Origin: Strongylocentrotus droebachiensis
Taxonomy: Eukaryota > Echinodermata > Echinoidea > Camarodonta > Strongylocentrotidae
Reading direction: 5' to 3'
Assembly: GCA_035222895.1 (NCBI GenBank)
Contig: JAVYIG010005381.1
Location: 1-64,000, forward strand
Length of the DNA stretch: 64,000 nucleotides
The notes under the pieces are model-generated. The model did not search any database. It worked only from the letters and a program-made list of their open reading frames with translations, and was not told where the DNA came from. Below, in pieces: positions 31,301 to 40,378 of the stretch (position 1 is the first letter of the stretch; the number at the start of each line of letters is the position of its first letter). Both the position numbers and the translations under genes were made by a program.

Positions 31301-33397
31301 TGTTGAATGCCATTTATATCATCCTGAGAGAGGGTATAATCATGCTGGTATCCCAGATACCAGGGGTACATCAGAGCCCCCATGTCACTGGAGTGCTCCA
31401 ATCCGAGGCTGTGACCGATCTCATGAGCTGCTACGATGAAGAGATCAGTATCCTGTTCGCTATCCACGCTGAATGTCTCGTCATCGTCGAAATGGAGATC
31501 GCCGTTCTCAGGGAAGAAAGCGTGAGCGAGAGTACCACCTGTTGGAAGAAAGTATTGAAAAAAATATATTCACATAAAATGTATTCAAATTTGTATGATA
31601 CCGTCTAGTTCACGCCAAAACTCTCAGTAGTTATCTGGCTTTATATTACTACATTTTGTTCGGCAACCTCAACTTCTTGATTGGATAATGTGAGTTGGTT
31701 TTGTTCCTTTCAGAGGGATTTATACTTATAGTGGGTTTTAATGTTATGATAAGCGCAGTGTATATTTGGAAACAAAACTGAATGATAACTGGATTACATA
31801 GATTTTCTGAGGTGCTAGACAGCTAGAGGTTCACCAGTCAACGAAAAATGGATATCGTAGTAGAAATGTATATCATTTTAAGACTGTTTTATGTTCTTAG
31901 GTGCTCTTTCAACTGATGTGATGACTATATTTATTATTCTAGAGCATTTCGCAGTTGAGATGTATCGCATTACAGTAATTAATTAAATAGATTTATGTTT
32001 CCACAATAGCGTGCCAAAAATGACGATGTAATTATAACGACCATCGTAGACGAACAATCCAACACAATTATTTCATCTTTTAAATCATCTTTCAATTTCA
32101 AAATCTTACCTGGCCCATCGAAAGCAGCGAAAGCGCCGTCGCCATGGACTCCGGTAGCGAACCGGATGACGATGTCGGCGGCTTTGGGATCCGATGTTTC
32201 TCTGAAGGTCAGCGTGGTCACATCAGCCCAGAGTTGGAAAGCTCGACCCACTGCATCACGGATCTGGGCCTCAGTGAGATCAGGGCTGAAGTTCTTGAAG
32301 TGGTAAGTGATGTTTATCTTTTTCCATTCGGAACCTAGCAAGGGAGACAAAAAAGAGGGAAGATTAAGGAAGATTATACGATGACAGTAGGAAATGTAAA
32401 AGAAAACAAAGAAGAGCAGGGCATGGATCTATAGACTTCTGTGAGATCAGGGTTGAAGTGCTGAAAGTGATAGGTGATGTTAGTCTTTTTTTTCCATTCG
32501 GGACCTTACTAGGGTGGAATACACTGATGGAATAAACTGGTGATTATGATGATGAAACGATGATGATGATGATGATATGATTATGATGATGATGATATAT
32601 ACGATGGTGACGATGATGATGATGATGATTATGATGATGATTATGATGATGATTATGATGATGATTATGATGATGATTATGATGATGATGATGATGACGA
32701 CGACTACAGCATAAACAAAAGGAGGAGAAGTATATCACAAAGAAGAAGAAGATGGGAGGGCTTGGATCTACGCCTCCTTGAGATCAGAGGTGAAGTTCTC
32801 GGAGTGGTAGGTAATGCTGGTCTGTTTCCACTCGAACCATAATGGACAGGGGGACGAGAGAGGCAATAATCAGTTATGAAAACAATACAAAACAGAAGGA
32901 CAATCGGTTTGTCAGAAAAAGGATGAAGAGGATATGCATGGCCTAGGGCCTTTGTGAGATCTGGGCTAAAGTTCTTGATAATTGTGGAGCGTCAATTGTG
33001 AAGCAGCAGAAGTGTCAAGTCTCTCAGACATGAGCGCTATACAAGAACCCTCTATCATTTTTACCATTATTATTATATGTAGTGGTATTCGATTTAAAAA
33101 AAAATTGTTATTAACATTACCTTGGATGCTATATCTCGGCGATCGATGTCTAAACGAGCTCCACTTCTTCACACCGACTTGATGATCGGTAGTAGTACTC
33201 TCGCCCGCATCACCCACCGCTTCGTTCACGACGTTTTCGATGACCTGGATGAACTTGCTTGTGCCATTGGTCTGAAGTTTATTCATACTGCCCATGCGCG
33301 ACGACCCTAGCATGTCTTCGACCCCGCATCTGCTAGAGTCCATGATCATCTGGGTAGTGTCATCCATTTCACCCGTTTGGTTGATACCAGCAAACCT
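27998..33397 (-). CDS. Secreted matrix metalloproteinase 2, 5' end missing (6 exons)
   Basis: Exons 33,397-33,121; 32,334-32,110; 31,538-31,293; 30,658-30,545; 29,307-29,143; 28,371-27,998 join in phase to about 466 residues. It starts inside the prodomain ([13 protein letters not shown], a normal MMP prodomain end), then the switch SSRCGVEDM, a linker of about 60 residues ending [10 protein letters not shown], the catalytic domain with [11 protein letters not shown] and Met-turn ALMYP, a hinge, and a four-bladed hemopexin domain with terminal cysteines ([22 protein letters not shown]). RSPR fits a minimal furin site exactly before the Tyr that starts mature MMP catalytic domains, so intracellular activation is plausible. 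No membrane anchor. The signal peptide and first prodomain exon should lie upstream, beyond a retroelement at 33,973-39,414, but I did not find them. Confidence 0.88.
28512..28908. mobile_element. MITE family M, copy C
   Basis: The best-preserved ends: AGAGAAGGTTGAGTTCTGGG at the left and CCAGAACTCAACTTCATC at the right. Orientation is opposite to copies A and B. Sits in the MMP 2 intron before the last exon. Confidence 0.85.
29143..29307 (-). CDS. MMP 2 exon: hemopexin blade 1
   Basis: 165 bp. Encodes [20 protein letters not shown] and [17 protein letters not shown]. Donor GTTGGT, acceptor CGTCACAG. Confidence 0.9.
29518..29570. repeat. CA dinucleotide microsatellite
   Basis: ACACAC run with a few G changes, in an MMP 2 intron. 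Confidence 0.9.
29765..30184 (+). mobile_element. Composite SINE, about 420 bp
   Basis: tRNA-like head (GTCAGTGGTTCATTTATTGG, GGATTCGAATCCC), shared body CCACCCAGGTGTTAAT, then a long 3' half with GTGTCACAGCATGACGG, GACCGTCAATACTACTGGG and ATAGAGGGAGCAAGTAGCTA, ending GACAATGGGGCTTTAAG. The last 190 bases recur inverted at 46,568-46,766. Confidence 0.7.
30545..30658 (-). CDS. MMP 2 exon: hinge and hemopexin start
   Basis: 114 bp. Encodes [20 protein letters not shown] and [13 protein letters not shown]. Donor GTAAGT. Confidence 0.85.
31293..31538 (-). CDS. MMP 2 exon: zinc-binding active site
   Basis: 246 bp. Encodes [33 protein letters not shown] and the Met-turn in ALMYP, all canonical. 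Confidence 0.95.
32110..32334 (-). CDS. MMP 2 exon: N-terminal catalytic domain
   Basis: 225 bp. Encodes [53 protein letters not shown] and FDGPG. The first 60 or so bases also occur as three decayed duplicates upstream. Confidence 0.93.
32440..32978 (-). pseudogene. Three decayed duplicates of an MMP 2 exon start
   Basis: Three fragments copy the acceptor-side start of the 32,334 exon: 32,504-32,440 ([20 protein letters not shown]), 32,837-32,771 ([18 protein letters not shown], then a stop) and 32,978-32,948 ([10 protein letters not shown]). The first keeps an AG acceptor; the second has lost it. Each is followed by intron-like purine-rich sequence similar to the one beside the true exon. 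Allowing for the GAT array at 32,546-32,695, the spacing is about 170-180 bp, so this looks like tandem duplication of an intron-exon junction followed by decay. Confidence 0.7.
32546..32700. repeat. GAT trinucleotide array
   Basis: GATGATTAT-type array between two of the exon fragments. It makes a His-rich minus-strand frame that is not a gene. Confidence 0.9.
33121..33397 (-). CDS. MMP 2 exon: prodomain end, cysteine switch, long linker
   Basis: 277 bp, phase 0 start after acceptor TTTCCAG, donor GTAATG. Encodes [29 protein letters not shown], then a linker with [19 protein letters not shown] and [10 protein letters not shown]. The linker is unrelated to any part of MMP 1. Confidence 0.85.
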
Positions 33398-33972
33398 CTG
33401 GAAAGTACTGAAAGCAAATTATTGTAATCTTTGTAAAGATAAAATATAATGTTCATATTAATGAAGTGACGGATCTAGATCCATAGGCCAAGGAAGTACA
33501 TGAATATGCCCCCCCCCCGGCATACCTTAAGTACTTCAAAGTTTCATGACGTATCCCATAAACAAAGAAAAAAGTAGCTTTTTACACGATTGCAACTTTT
33601 CCCCGGTTTTCATCGCACATTTGCGTGATACTGGCCAAGATAAAAGGAAGAAACTTGCGGCCAAATTGGAAACATGTCAAAATGTGTATCTAATAATCTC
33701 AAACACAAAACATTGATTAGATAATCTCGATTTAATAATCATATCAGACCTAATTATGACCTAGTTATGCGTAACATATTGACGTCACCACACAAAGATC
33801 ACGATAAAAGGTAAAAGTGCTTTTATACAAATTAAACAAATTAGTTACAAAATACCACTCATTTGTGTGAGCAAGAAAGGGTGAATTTTTTATTAACGAT
33901 TCTAAAATTTTGAAGACTGAAATCCCAACATATCCATCAACCAGTGTTCAAAAAGGTAAATAAATGGTTTAG
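33398..33972. other. Stretch upstream of MMP 2, no exon seen
   Basis: No coding exon recognised. A C-run lies at about 33,510-33,519. The retroelement begins at 33,973. Confidence 0.45.
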
Positions 33973-34249
33973 TAAAATTTAAAGAGTAGACAACGATTTA
34001 AAATGGTTTATTGACAGGCTGACAAAATGTAGGTCAAGAGGTTGTTTACATTTTTGAGGGAAATTCACGCGCTAGGAAATGTAATACTTTGTATTACATT
34101 GGAAGGAAATGTACAAGCGTATGTACGCTTATCAAGCAAGCGCGGAAAACACCGCCAGCAAATTAAAAATAGCACGAAGGGGCTTTCATTCTAGTTATGG
34201 CTTTCATTTTGAATGGACAAGAAGAAAAATTTACGGAGTCTAAAACATT
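33973..34249 (+). repeat. Split direct repeat A1
   Basis: 277 bp beginning TAAAATTTAAAGAGTAGAC and ending GAGTCTAAAACATT. Matches A2 at 37,840-38,116 essentially base for base. Confidence 0.9.
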
Positions 34250-34331
34250 ATTAGACGATTTGGATTAATACTAAAGTTAGCACTGCACTGGAATAATTAG
34301 TTGGATATATAACGCTGAATTATTTCTTCTC

Positions 34332-34888
34332 GTGAGCGACCAGCGGGATTATACTCGGGTTTTGGGCTGGCCTTTGTCGTTGGGCCTGATTAGAAAGGAG
34401 AGTCCATATCATTATTTTGGCCTGGTCGCACATCACACAGTGGCATCACGGCATAGGCGGGATCGAATGCTGCGTTTCACGGACGTGGCCCAGTCACCGG
34501 CAGTGCACCACATCGCCGGGTGAGTCTCTCTTTAAGGGAATCGAAAACTGATCCGAGGGGAAACGGTTGCACCATTTCAATACACGAAATTGAGGCGGGT
34601 AGTTGTCCCGTAAAGGCGGTCCTTAGATATTTGAAAATGCGCCCGGGAAGTGGGGAGGCTTTCTTTTGCTCATATGGTTCACTTCCTCTCACCAGGCATG
34701 AGTTCAGTGCCATGATGAAGAGATGCATGTCATACAGGGATATGTTGGCGGCGAAGTTTTCCTCCCATTCTTTTCGTATAGGTGCGGCTACAACCGCTGC
34801 TATGGCGGGCTGCTCGGACGCCCAAATACAGCACATGGGTCGATGGGCTTCCTCCGCGCATCGCAGATATATTGATATGGTTGTTTAA
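34332..34888 (+). pseudogene. Tyrosine recombinase, frameshifted
   Basis: The second frame (34,520-34,888) encodes LRESKTDPRGNGCTI, CPVKAVLRYLKM, HSFRIGAATTAA, QHMGRWASSAHRRYIDMVV. In it H83-x-x-R86, W109 and the nucleophile Y117 fit the catalytic C-terminus of DIRS/Ngaro recombinases. The upstream part MLRFTDV is in another frame (from 34,332), separated by a stop at about 34,521, so at least one frameshift breaks the protein. The enzyme would have circularised and inserted the element's DNA. Confidence 0.8.
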
Positions 34889-34918
34889 ATATGAGCAATG
34901 TTGCAAAGTACCGTTGGG

Positions 34919-35130
34919 GTTGATTTGATTTGATTTGATTTGATTCGCCAGGTATACGTACAAAATATAACAGAGTGAATGATGAGGTCAATAATGTAAG
35001 GGTGAGGCCGCATACACAGGAATGAATATATGTATAATATAGACCCTACAGATGAATAAGTCCCTCGCCTCGAGAGGTTAAATAAGCTAATAATAATAAT
35101 AGCAATAATAATCATAATGGTGCTACAACG
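34919..35130. repeat. TTGAT repeat and retroelement-like insertion inside the Ngaro copy
   Basis: A GATTT pentamer repeat (34,921-34,945) is followed by about 180 bp ending in AATAATAATAATAGC. It separates the recombinase and hydrolase frames and looks like the inverted 3' end of a non-LTR element. No frame is recognisable. Confidence 0.4.
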
Positions 35131-35220
35131 TGAAAATGAAAACGAAGTCAAGCAGACAACAAACATACATGCAAAACAAGAGCAAGAAAATACAATGGGA
35201 TTTCAAGTTCACATTAATGC

Positions 35221-35832
35221 ATGTTCTTTGGAATACAAAATGCTGCCCAGTCCTCTTTTCTTATTTTGTCCACAGAACAAATATGGATAGTATTAGTAGG
35301 CGACTCTATCCTTTTCTGGGCCCATCGCAGGGCGGAGCGGACTGGCTGCGCCGATATGGATTTGGGGACGGTCATCCATTGGGCTGGAAAGCGGGGCCTT
35401 CGCTTGGACCAAACAAACGCATGGCTAGAGTCGATTACCAGTGGCCTGACGAAGCCGACCGTTTTAGTGTTACACGTGGGCACGAATGACATAGAGGGAT
35501 GTTCGAAGAGGGCGATGGCGAATGCGGTGAACAGATTAATCACATCGAACACTGAGACGACAATAATATGGTCTGACATTCTAGAACGGGTAGAATATAA
35601 ATGCTGTAGTCCGGAAGAGCAGAAAAAATTAGACGATAGAAGGAGGGCCACGAACCGATACGCTCGCGCCTTGGCCGGCAGGAATGGGGGAAAGGCCATT
35701 TCACACCCCGACATAAGGCATAAGGATAGGGCTTTATATAGGCCGGACGGATTGCATCTCTCCAATGAGGGTTTGGACAGGTTTATCACTGACCTGAAGG
35801 AGGGCCTGTCCTATCTCGGTTCATCCAAGTAG
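35221..35832 (+). CDS. SGNH/GDSL hydrolase-like protein of the retroelement
   Basis: 203 residues, open throughout. The SGNH signature is complete: GDS with Ser29 (block I), HVGTND with Asn89 (block III) and PDGLHLSNEG with Asp176 and His179 (block V, D-x-x-H). Such serine esterase folds hydrolyse esters of lipids or sugars. In retroelements the role of these domains is unknown. The start ATG at 35,221 lies in a longer open frame, so the true start, or a fusion with upstream protein, is uncertain. The triad is intact although the neighbouring recombinase is broken. Confidence 0.8.
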   Translation: MFFGIQNAAQSSFLILSTEQIWIVLVGDSILFWAHRRAERTGCADMDLGTVIHWAGKRGLRLDQTNAWLESITSGLTKPTVLVLHVGTNDIEGCSKRAMANAVNRLITSNTETTIIWSDILERVEYKCCSPEEQKKLDDRRRATNRYARALAGRNGGKAISHPDIRHKDRALYRPDGLHLSNEGLDRFITDLKEGLSYLGSSK

Positions 35833-35967
35833 TTAAACAATGATGATGTTACAAAACACGTTGTTTGTTCTTATATTTCAATGTTCTTATAGTTCAGTGT
35901 TCTTATATTTCAGCGTTTTTATATTTCAATGTTTAAGTCTGTTCGGGTAGCAAAGTAAATCCCGCAA

Positions 35968-36768
35968 AAAAGTTTGAGTCCGGCACCGCAAGATCATGTT
36001 TTTGTTGTTGGGATAAGAGTGCCTTATTTTGGGAGTAACAAAGTTGTGGAGAGTAAATAATGGTTATATGGGGCAGGTTTAGGTGGACATTGGTAAATGA
36101 CCAGTTTTGCAAATGCTTCATTTCGAAATGGGCATTAACGGTTTAGTCACTTCTTTGAGGGGAATGAATTAGGCATAATGATGTGCCGGTGTTGTAGAGA
36201 TAATGACTCGTTTGAGTCCGGCACCGCAAGATCATGTTTTTGTTGTTGGGATAAGAGTGCCTTATTTTGGGAGTAACAAAGTTGTGGAGAGTAAATAATG
36301 GTTATATGGGGCAGGTTTAGGTGGACATTGGTAAATGACCAGTTTTGCGAATGCTTCATTTCGAAATGGGCATTAACGGTTTAGTCACTTCTTTGAGGGC
36401 AGGTTTAGGTGGACATTGGTAAATGACCAGTTTTTGCGAATGCTTCATTTCGAAATGGGCATTAACGGTTTAGTCACTTCTTTGAGGGGAATGAATTAGG
36501 CATAATGATGTGCCGGTGTTGTAGAGATAATGACTCGTTTGAGTCCGGCACCGCAAGATCATGTTTTTGTTGTTGGGATAAGAGTGCCTTATTTTGGGAG
36601 TAACAAAGTTGTGGAGAGTAAATAATGGTTATATGGGGCAGGTTTAGGTGGACATTGGTAAATTACCAGTTTTGCGAATGCTTCATTTCGAAATGGGCAT
36701 TAACGGTTTAGTCACTTCTTTGAGGGGAATGAATTAGGCATAATGATGTGCCGGTGTTGTAGAGATAA
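35968..36768 (+). repeat. 241-bp tandem repeat inside the Ngaro copy
   Basis: A unit running from GAATGAATTAGGCATAATG to TTAGTCACTTCTTTGAGG is present about three times (partial copy to 36,155; 36,157-36,397; 36,484-36,724) plus an 86-bp partial unit at 36,398-36,483 and a final start of a unit. Copies differ by only a few bases, so the expansion is recent. Confidence 0.85.
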
Positions 36769-37014
36769 GTTTATTACGATACTCTGTAGTCTGTTATAGG
36801 GTTATAAATTAGCTTAAGGGCGAAAAAGTACATGCTTGTACATGTACATTGGTTAATTTGGCCAATTTAAATGTTAATTTCACCAAAGTGTAAATAGTTA
36901 GGCATAGATATTCCCTTAGTGCACAAAAATCGTTTGATGACAACGTTGTGATTTGGCGGCCGATCATATATAAATATATTCTCGTTTGGCGGTAATTTGT
37001 CAAATTATGCCTCC

Positions 37015-37840
37015 AAATCACTAATCACATGGTACTGATAAGTTTATTGATCAATAATTGTCATCCGATAATTTTCGACCCCACTCAATTTTTACATGCG
37101 AGGGGGTTGCCAATGTATATTCAGTCGAATTTGTTCGCATGTCAATTCTTAGTTTTCCGGCCCCCATTCGATTTGAATGCGGGGGGACCTAGTTGTACCT
37201 ACACATTTTCAAACTCAGGGTGTCACGCTTTAATCTTAGGCATCATCCGATCTTACAGGCGGAGAGGCTGGTATATGTATACATCTATATTCTATAACTT
37301 TAGGCATCACTCGATTTTATAGGCGGGGGGCTGATATAATGACTTAATGTATATAAGTTTAGCCTAGGCATCACTCGATTTCATAGGCGGGGGGCCTAGC
37401 ATTTGTAAGCATCATCCGATCTTACAGGCGGAGAGGCTGGTATATATATACATCTATATTCTATAACTTTAGGCATCACTCGGATTTTATAGGCGGGGGG
37501 CTGATATAATGACTTAATGTATATAAGTTTAGCCTAGGCATCACTCGATTTCATAGGCGGGGGTCCTAGCATAACTTTAGGCATCACTCGATTTTATAGG
37601 CGGGGGGCTGATATAATGACTTAATGTATATAAGTTTAGCCTAGGCATCACTCGATTTCATAGGCGGGGGGCCTAGCATTGCATTTGTAAGCATTTTTTA
37701 TGATTCAATATATCTGTGTTATTTTGTTATGACACACAGAAAATCAAAATGTGCAAAATAAGCGTCCATCTCAAAATGTTAATAAAGCCACGACATAAAC
37801 GCAAATTTGGTTGTTTGTTATTTTGTTAGCCGTGAATAAT
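37015..37840 (+). repeat. Split direct repeat B1
   Basis: About 826 bp from AAATCACTAATCACATGG to TAGCCGTGAATAAT. Internally it holds a tandem motif, AGGCATCACTCGATTT with TATAGGCGGGGGGCTGATA, repeated several times between 37,220 and 37,675. Confidence 0.9.
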
Positions 37841-38116
37841 AAAATTTAAAGAGTAGACAACGATTTAAAATGGTTTATTGACAGGCTGACAAAATGTAGG
37901 TCAAGAGGTTGTTTACATTTTTGAGGGAAATTCACGCGCTAGGAAATGTAATACTTTGTATTACATTGGAAGGAAATGTACAAGCGTATGTACGCTTATC
38001 AAGCAAGCGCGGAAAACACCGCCAGCAAATTAAAAATAGCACGAAGGGGCTTTCATTCTAGTTATGGCTTTCATTTTGAATGGACAAGAAGAAAAATTTA
38101 CGGAGTCTAAAACATT
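37840..38116 (+). repeat. Split direct repeat A2
   Basis: Second copy of the A repeat, directly abutting the end of B1 as expected for this element class. Confidence 0.9.
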
Positions 38117-38587
38117 CCCACCACCTCCCCCATTATCTCCACCAATAAAAGTATTTTTAGTATATTAGTGGCATAAATTAAGTATTGCTTGGTGGTTCGA
38201 AGTAGCCAATCTACTCATTCAAGTTTAGTTCATAATTTGAGGTTATTTTATATGAATGTTTTTATATACTGTAATTTACATTTGTAAAACATTGCCCAAT
38301 TCGGCCTTGTAGGCCGCGATGCATTGTTGCTCTTTTATTCTCAATAAAACCATTATCTATCTATCTATCTATCAAGGTATACGTATTAGTACGGAAAGGA
38401 TTTAGGGTTTCAGGTATGAAAGGTACGGATAGGGTTTATGTAATAAATTGGTCAGTGATTTATGAAGTTAATGCAGAGCCGGGGGCATTTGGCCTGGTCG
38501 CACATCAACTTGCGTCGTGCACAAAGAAAGTGGGCCGTAGGGGAATTTTTCCCATTGGGTTTCGCCCCTACCCGGTTTTGTATGGGT
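38117..38587 (+). other. Segment between A2 and B2
   Basis: The left part ends in a non-LTR-like tail: GCCTTGTAGGCCGCG, a CTCAATAAAACC stretch and an ATCT microsatellite to 38,373. The right part contains GGCCTGGTCGCACATCA, which also occurs at 34,419-34,435 inside the recombinase remnant. I infer a foreign insertion plus a piece of element interior. Confidence 0.5.
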
Positions 38588-39414
38588 AAATCACTAATCA
38601 CATGGTACTGATAAGTTTATTGATCAATAATTGTCATCCGATAATTTTCGACCCCACTCAATTTTTACATGCGAGGGGGTTGCCAATGTATATTCAGTCG
38701 AATTTGTTCGCATGTCAATTCTTAGTTTTCCGGCCCCCCATTCGATTTGAATGCGGGGGGACCTAGTTGTACCTACACATTTTCAAACTCAGGGTGTCAC
38801 GCTTTAATCTTAGGCATCATCCGATCTTACAGGCGGAGAGGCTGGTATATGTATACATCTATATTCTATAACTTTAGGCATCACTCGATTTTATAGGCGG
38901 GGGGCTGATATAATGACTTAATGTATATAAGTTTAGCCTAGGCATCACTCGATTTCATAGGCGGGGGGCCTAGCATTTGTAAGCATCATCCGATCTTACA
39001 GGCGGAGAGGCTGGTATATATATACATCTATATTCTATAACTTTAGGCATCACTCGGATTTTATAGGCGGGGGGCTGATATAATGACTTAATGTATATAA
39101 GTTTAGCCTAGGCATCACTCGATTTCATAGGCGGGGGTCCTAGCATAACTTTAGGCATCACTCGATTTTATAGGCGGGGGGCTGATATAATGACTTAATG
39201 TATATAAGTTTAGCCTAGGCATCACTCGATTTCATAGGCGGGGGGCCTAGCATTGCATTTGTAAGCATTTTTTATGATTCAATATATCTGTGTTATTTTG
39301 TTATGACACACAGAAAATCAAAATGTGCAAAATAAGCGTCCATCTCAAAATGTTAATAAAGCCACGACATAAACGCAAATTTGGTTGTTTGTTATTTTGT
39401 TAGCCGTGAATAAT
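38588..39414 (+). repeat. Split direct repeat B2
   Basis: Second copy of B, one base longer than B1 because of an extra C in a C-run near 38,739. Its end at 39,414 is the right end of the element. Confidence 0.9.
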
Positions 39415-40347
39415 TTGGTTTGGTTTTGTACGGCTTGTTTTGTTTGTTTTTTGTTGTTTTTTAATAAAAAGGCCTACATATGAACATTTAAAATATAACG
39501 ATAACTATTCAAAATGAATACGGCTGGATCGCTTATTCAGAGCAAGGAGTTACTAAACTGTTCAGAGCCATTAAGTAAATGGATGTGCTGTTTCTAGAGG
39601 TCCATAAAGGAAGAAAGATGAACAGATCGAGACTTTTCATCGCAAGGGGAGCTCCAATGAATCGTTGAAAATACAAACGAGCAAACGAATCGTTGTAGCC
39701 AACTGGCAGAAAGATGAGAACATTTCCTGGAGGTCAAATGAAGCTTAATAACCGATAAAATGCACAAGCCAAATGTACATATCACTGCTCAATTTCCCCA
39801 ATTTGTTTCGTTATTATCTGCTTATTGGATAAGAACAATTTATCATGGAGTTTGGTTTGGAACCATGATAATGTGATTGGGTATCTGGAACCAAGCTCAT
39901 TTTGATGACGTAATCAGTGGCGTACCCAGGCCTTGTACGTAAGGAATAGGGGAGGGGGAGGGGGCAACAGAAAACATGTGATCCACGTAGTTTATTTCAG
40001 TGACGAACCACGGTTGAAGTGAGAATACAGTGTTCCGTCAACAGTCAATATTTCGTTCCTTTGAAATGTAAACTAATTAATATAATTCTTCAATTGCATA
40101 ATCAATCTATTACCCCCAAAAAAAGAGTTTGGGACAACTTTCTCCTGAAGGAACTATTGATAATGATGTTTGAAATAATATAATAGTAATAATAATAACA
40201 TTGTGTTTTCGATGGGGGGGGGGGGGGGGAGGGGGTAAGAGCCCCCTTTTTTTCTTCTTCTTTTTTTGGTCACGAAATTTTGCTCCGTTGGGAGGGAAAG
40301 GGGGGGGGGGTAAGGTCACCTTTTTAGGTCAGCCATTGGCATAATTA

Positions 40348-40378
<31 letters not shown>

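Larger units (their letters stand above)
33973..39414 (+). mobile_element. Ngaro-type tyrosine-recombinase retroelement, internally deleted
   Basis: The element has split direct repeats in the order A1 (33,973-34,249), genes, B1 (37,015-37,840), A2 (37,840-38,116), B2 (38,588-39,414). A1 and A2 are nearly identical over 277 bp, B1 and B2 over about 826 bp. This arrangement is the hallmark of Ngaro-group elements, which integrate through a tyrosine recombinase and leave no target duplication. The interior has a recombinase remnant (34,332-34,888) and an SGNH hydrolase (35,221-35,832). I see no gag, reverse transcriptase or RNase H. Only about 80 bp separate A1 from the recombinase frame, so the missing part is an internal deletion or the copy was always non-autonomous. 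Confidence 0.85.
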
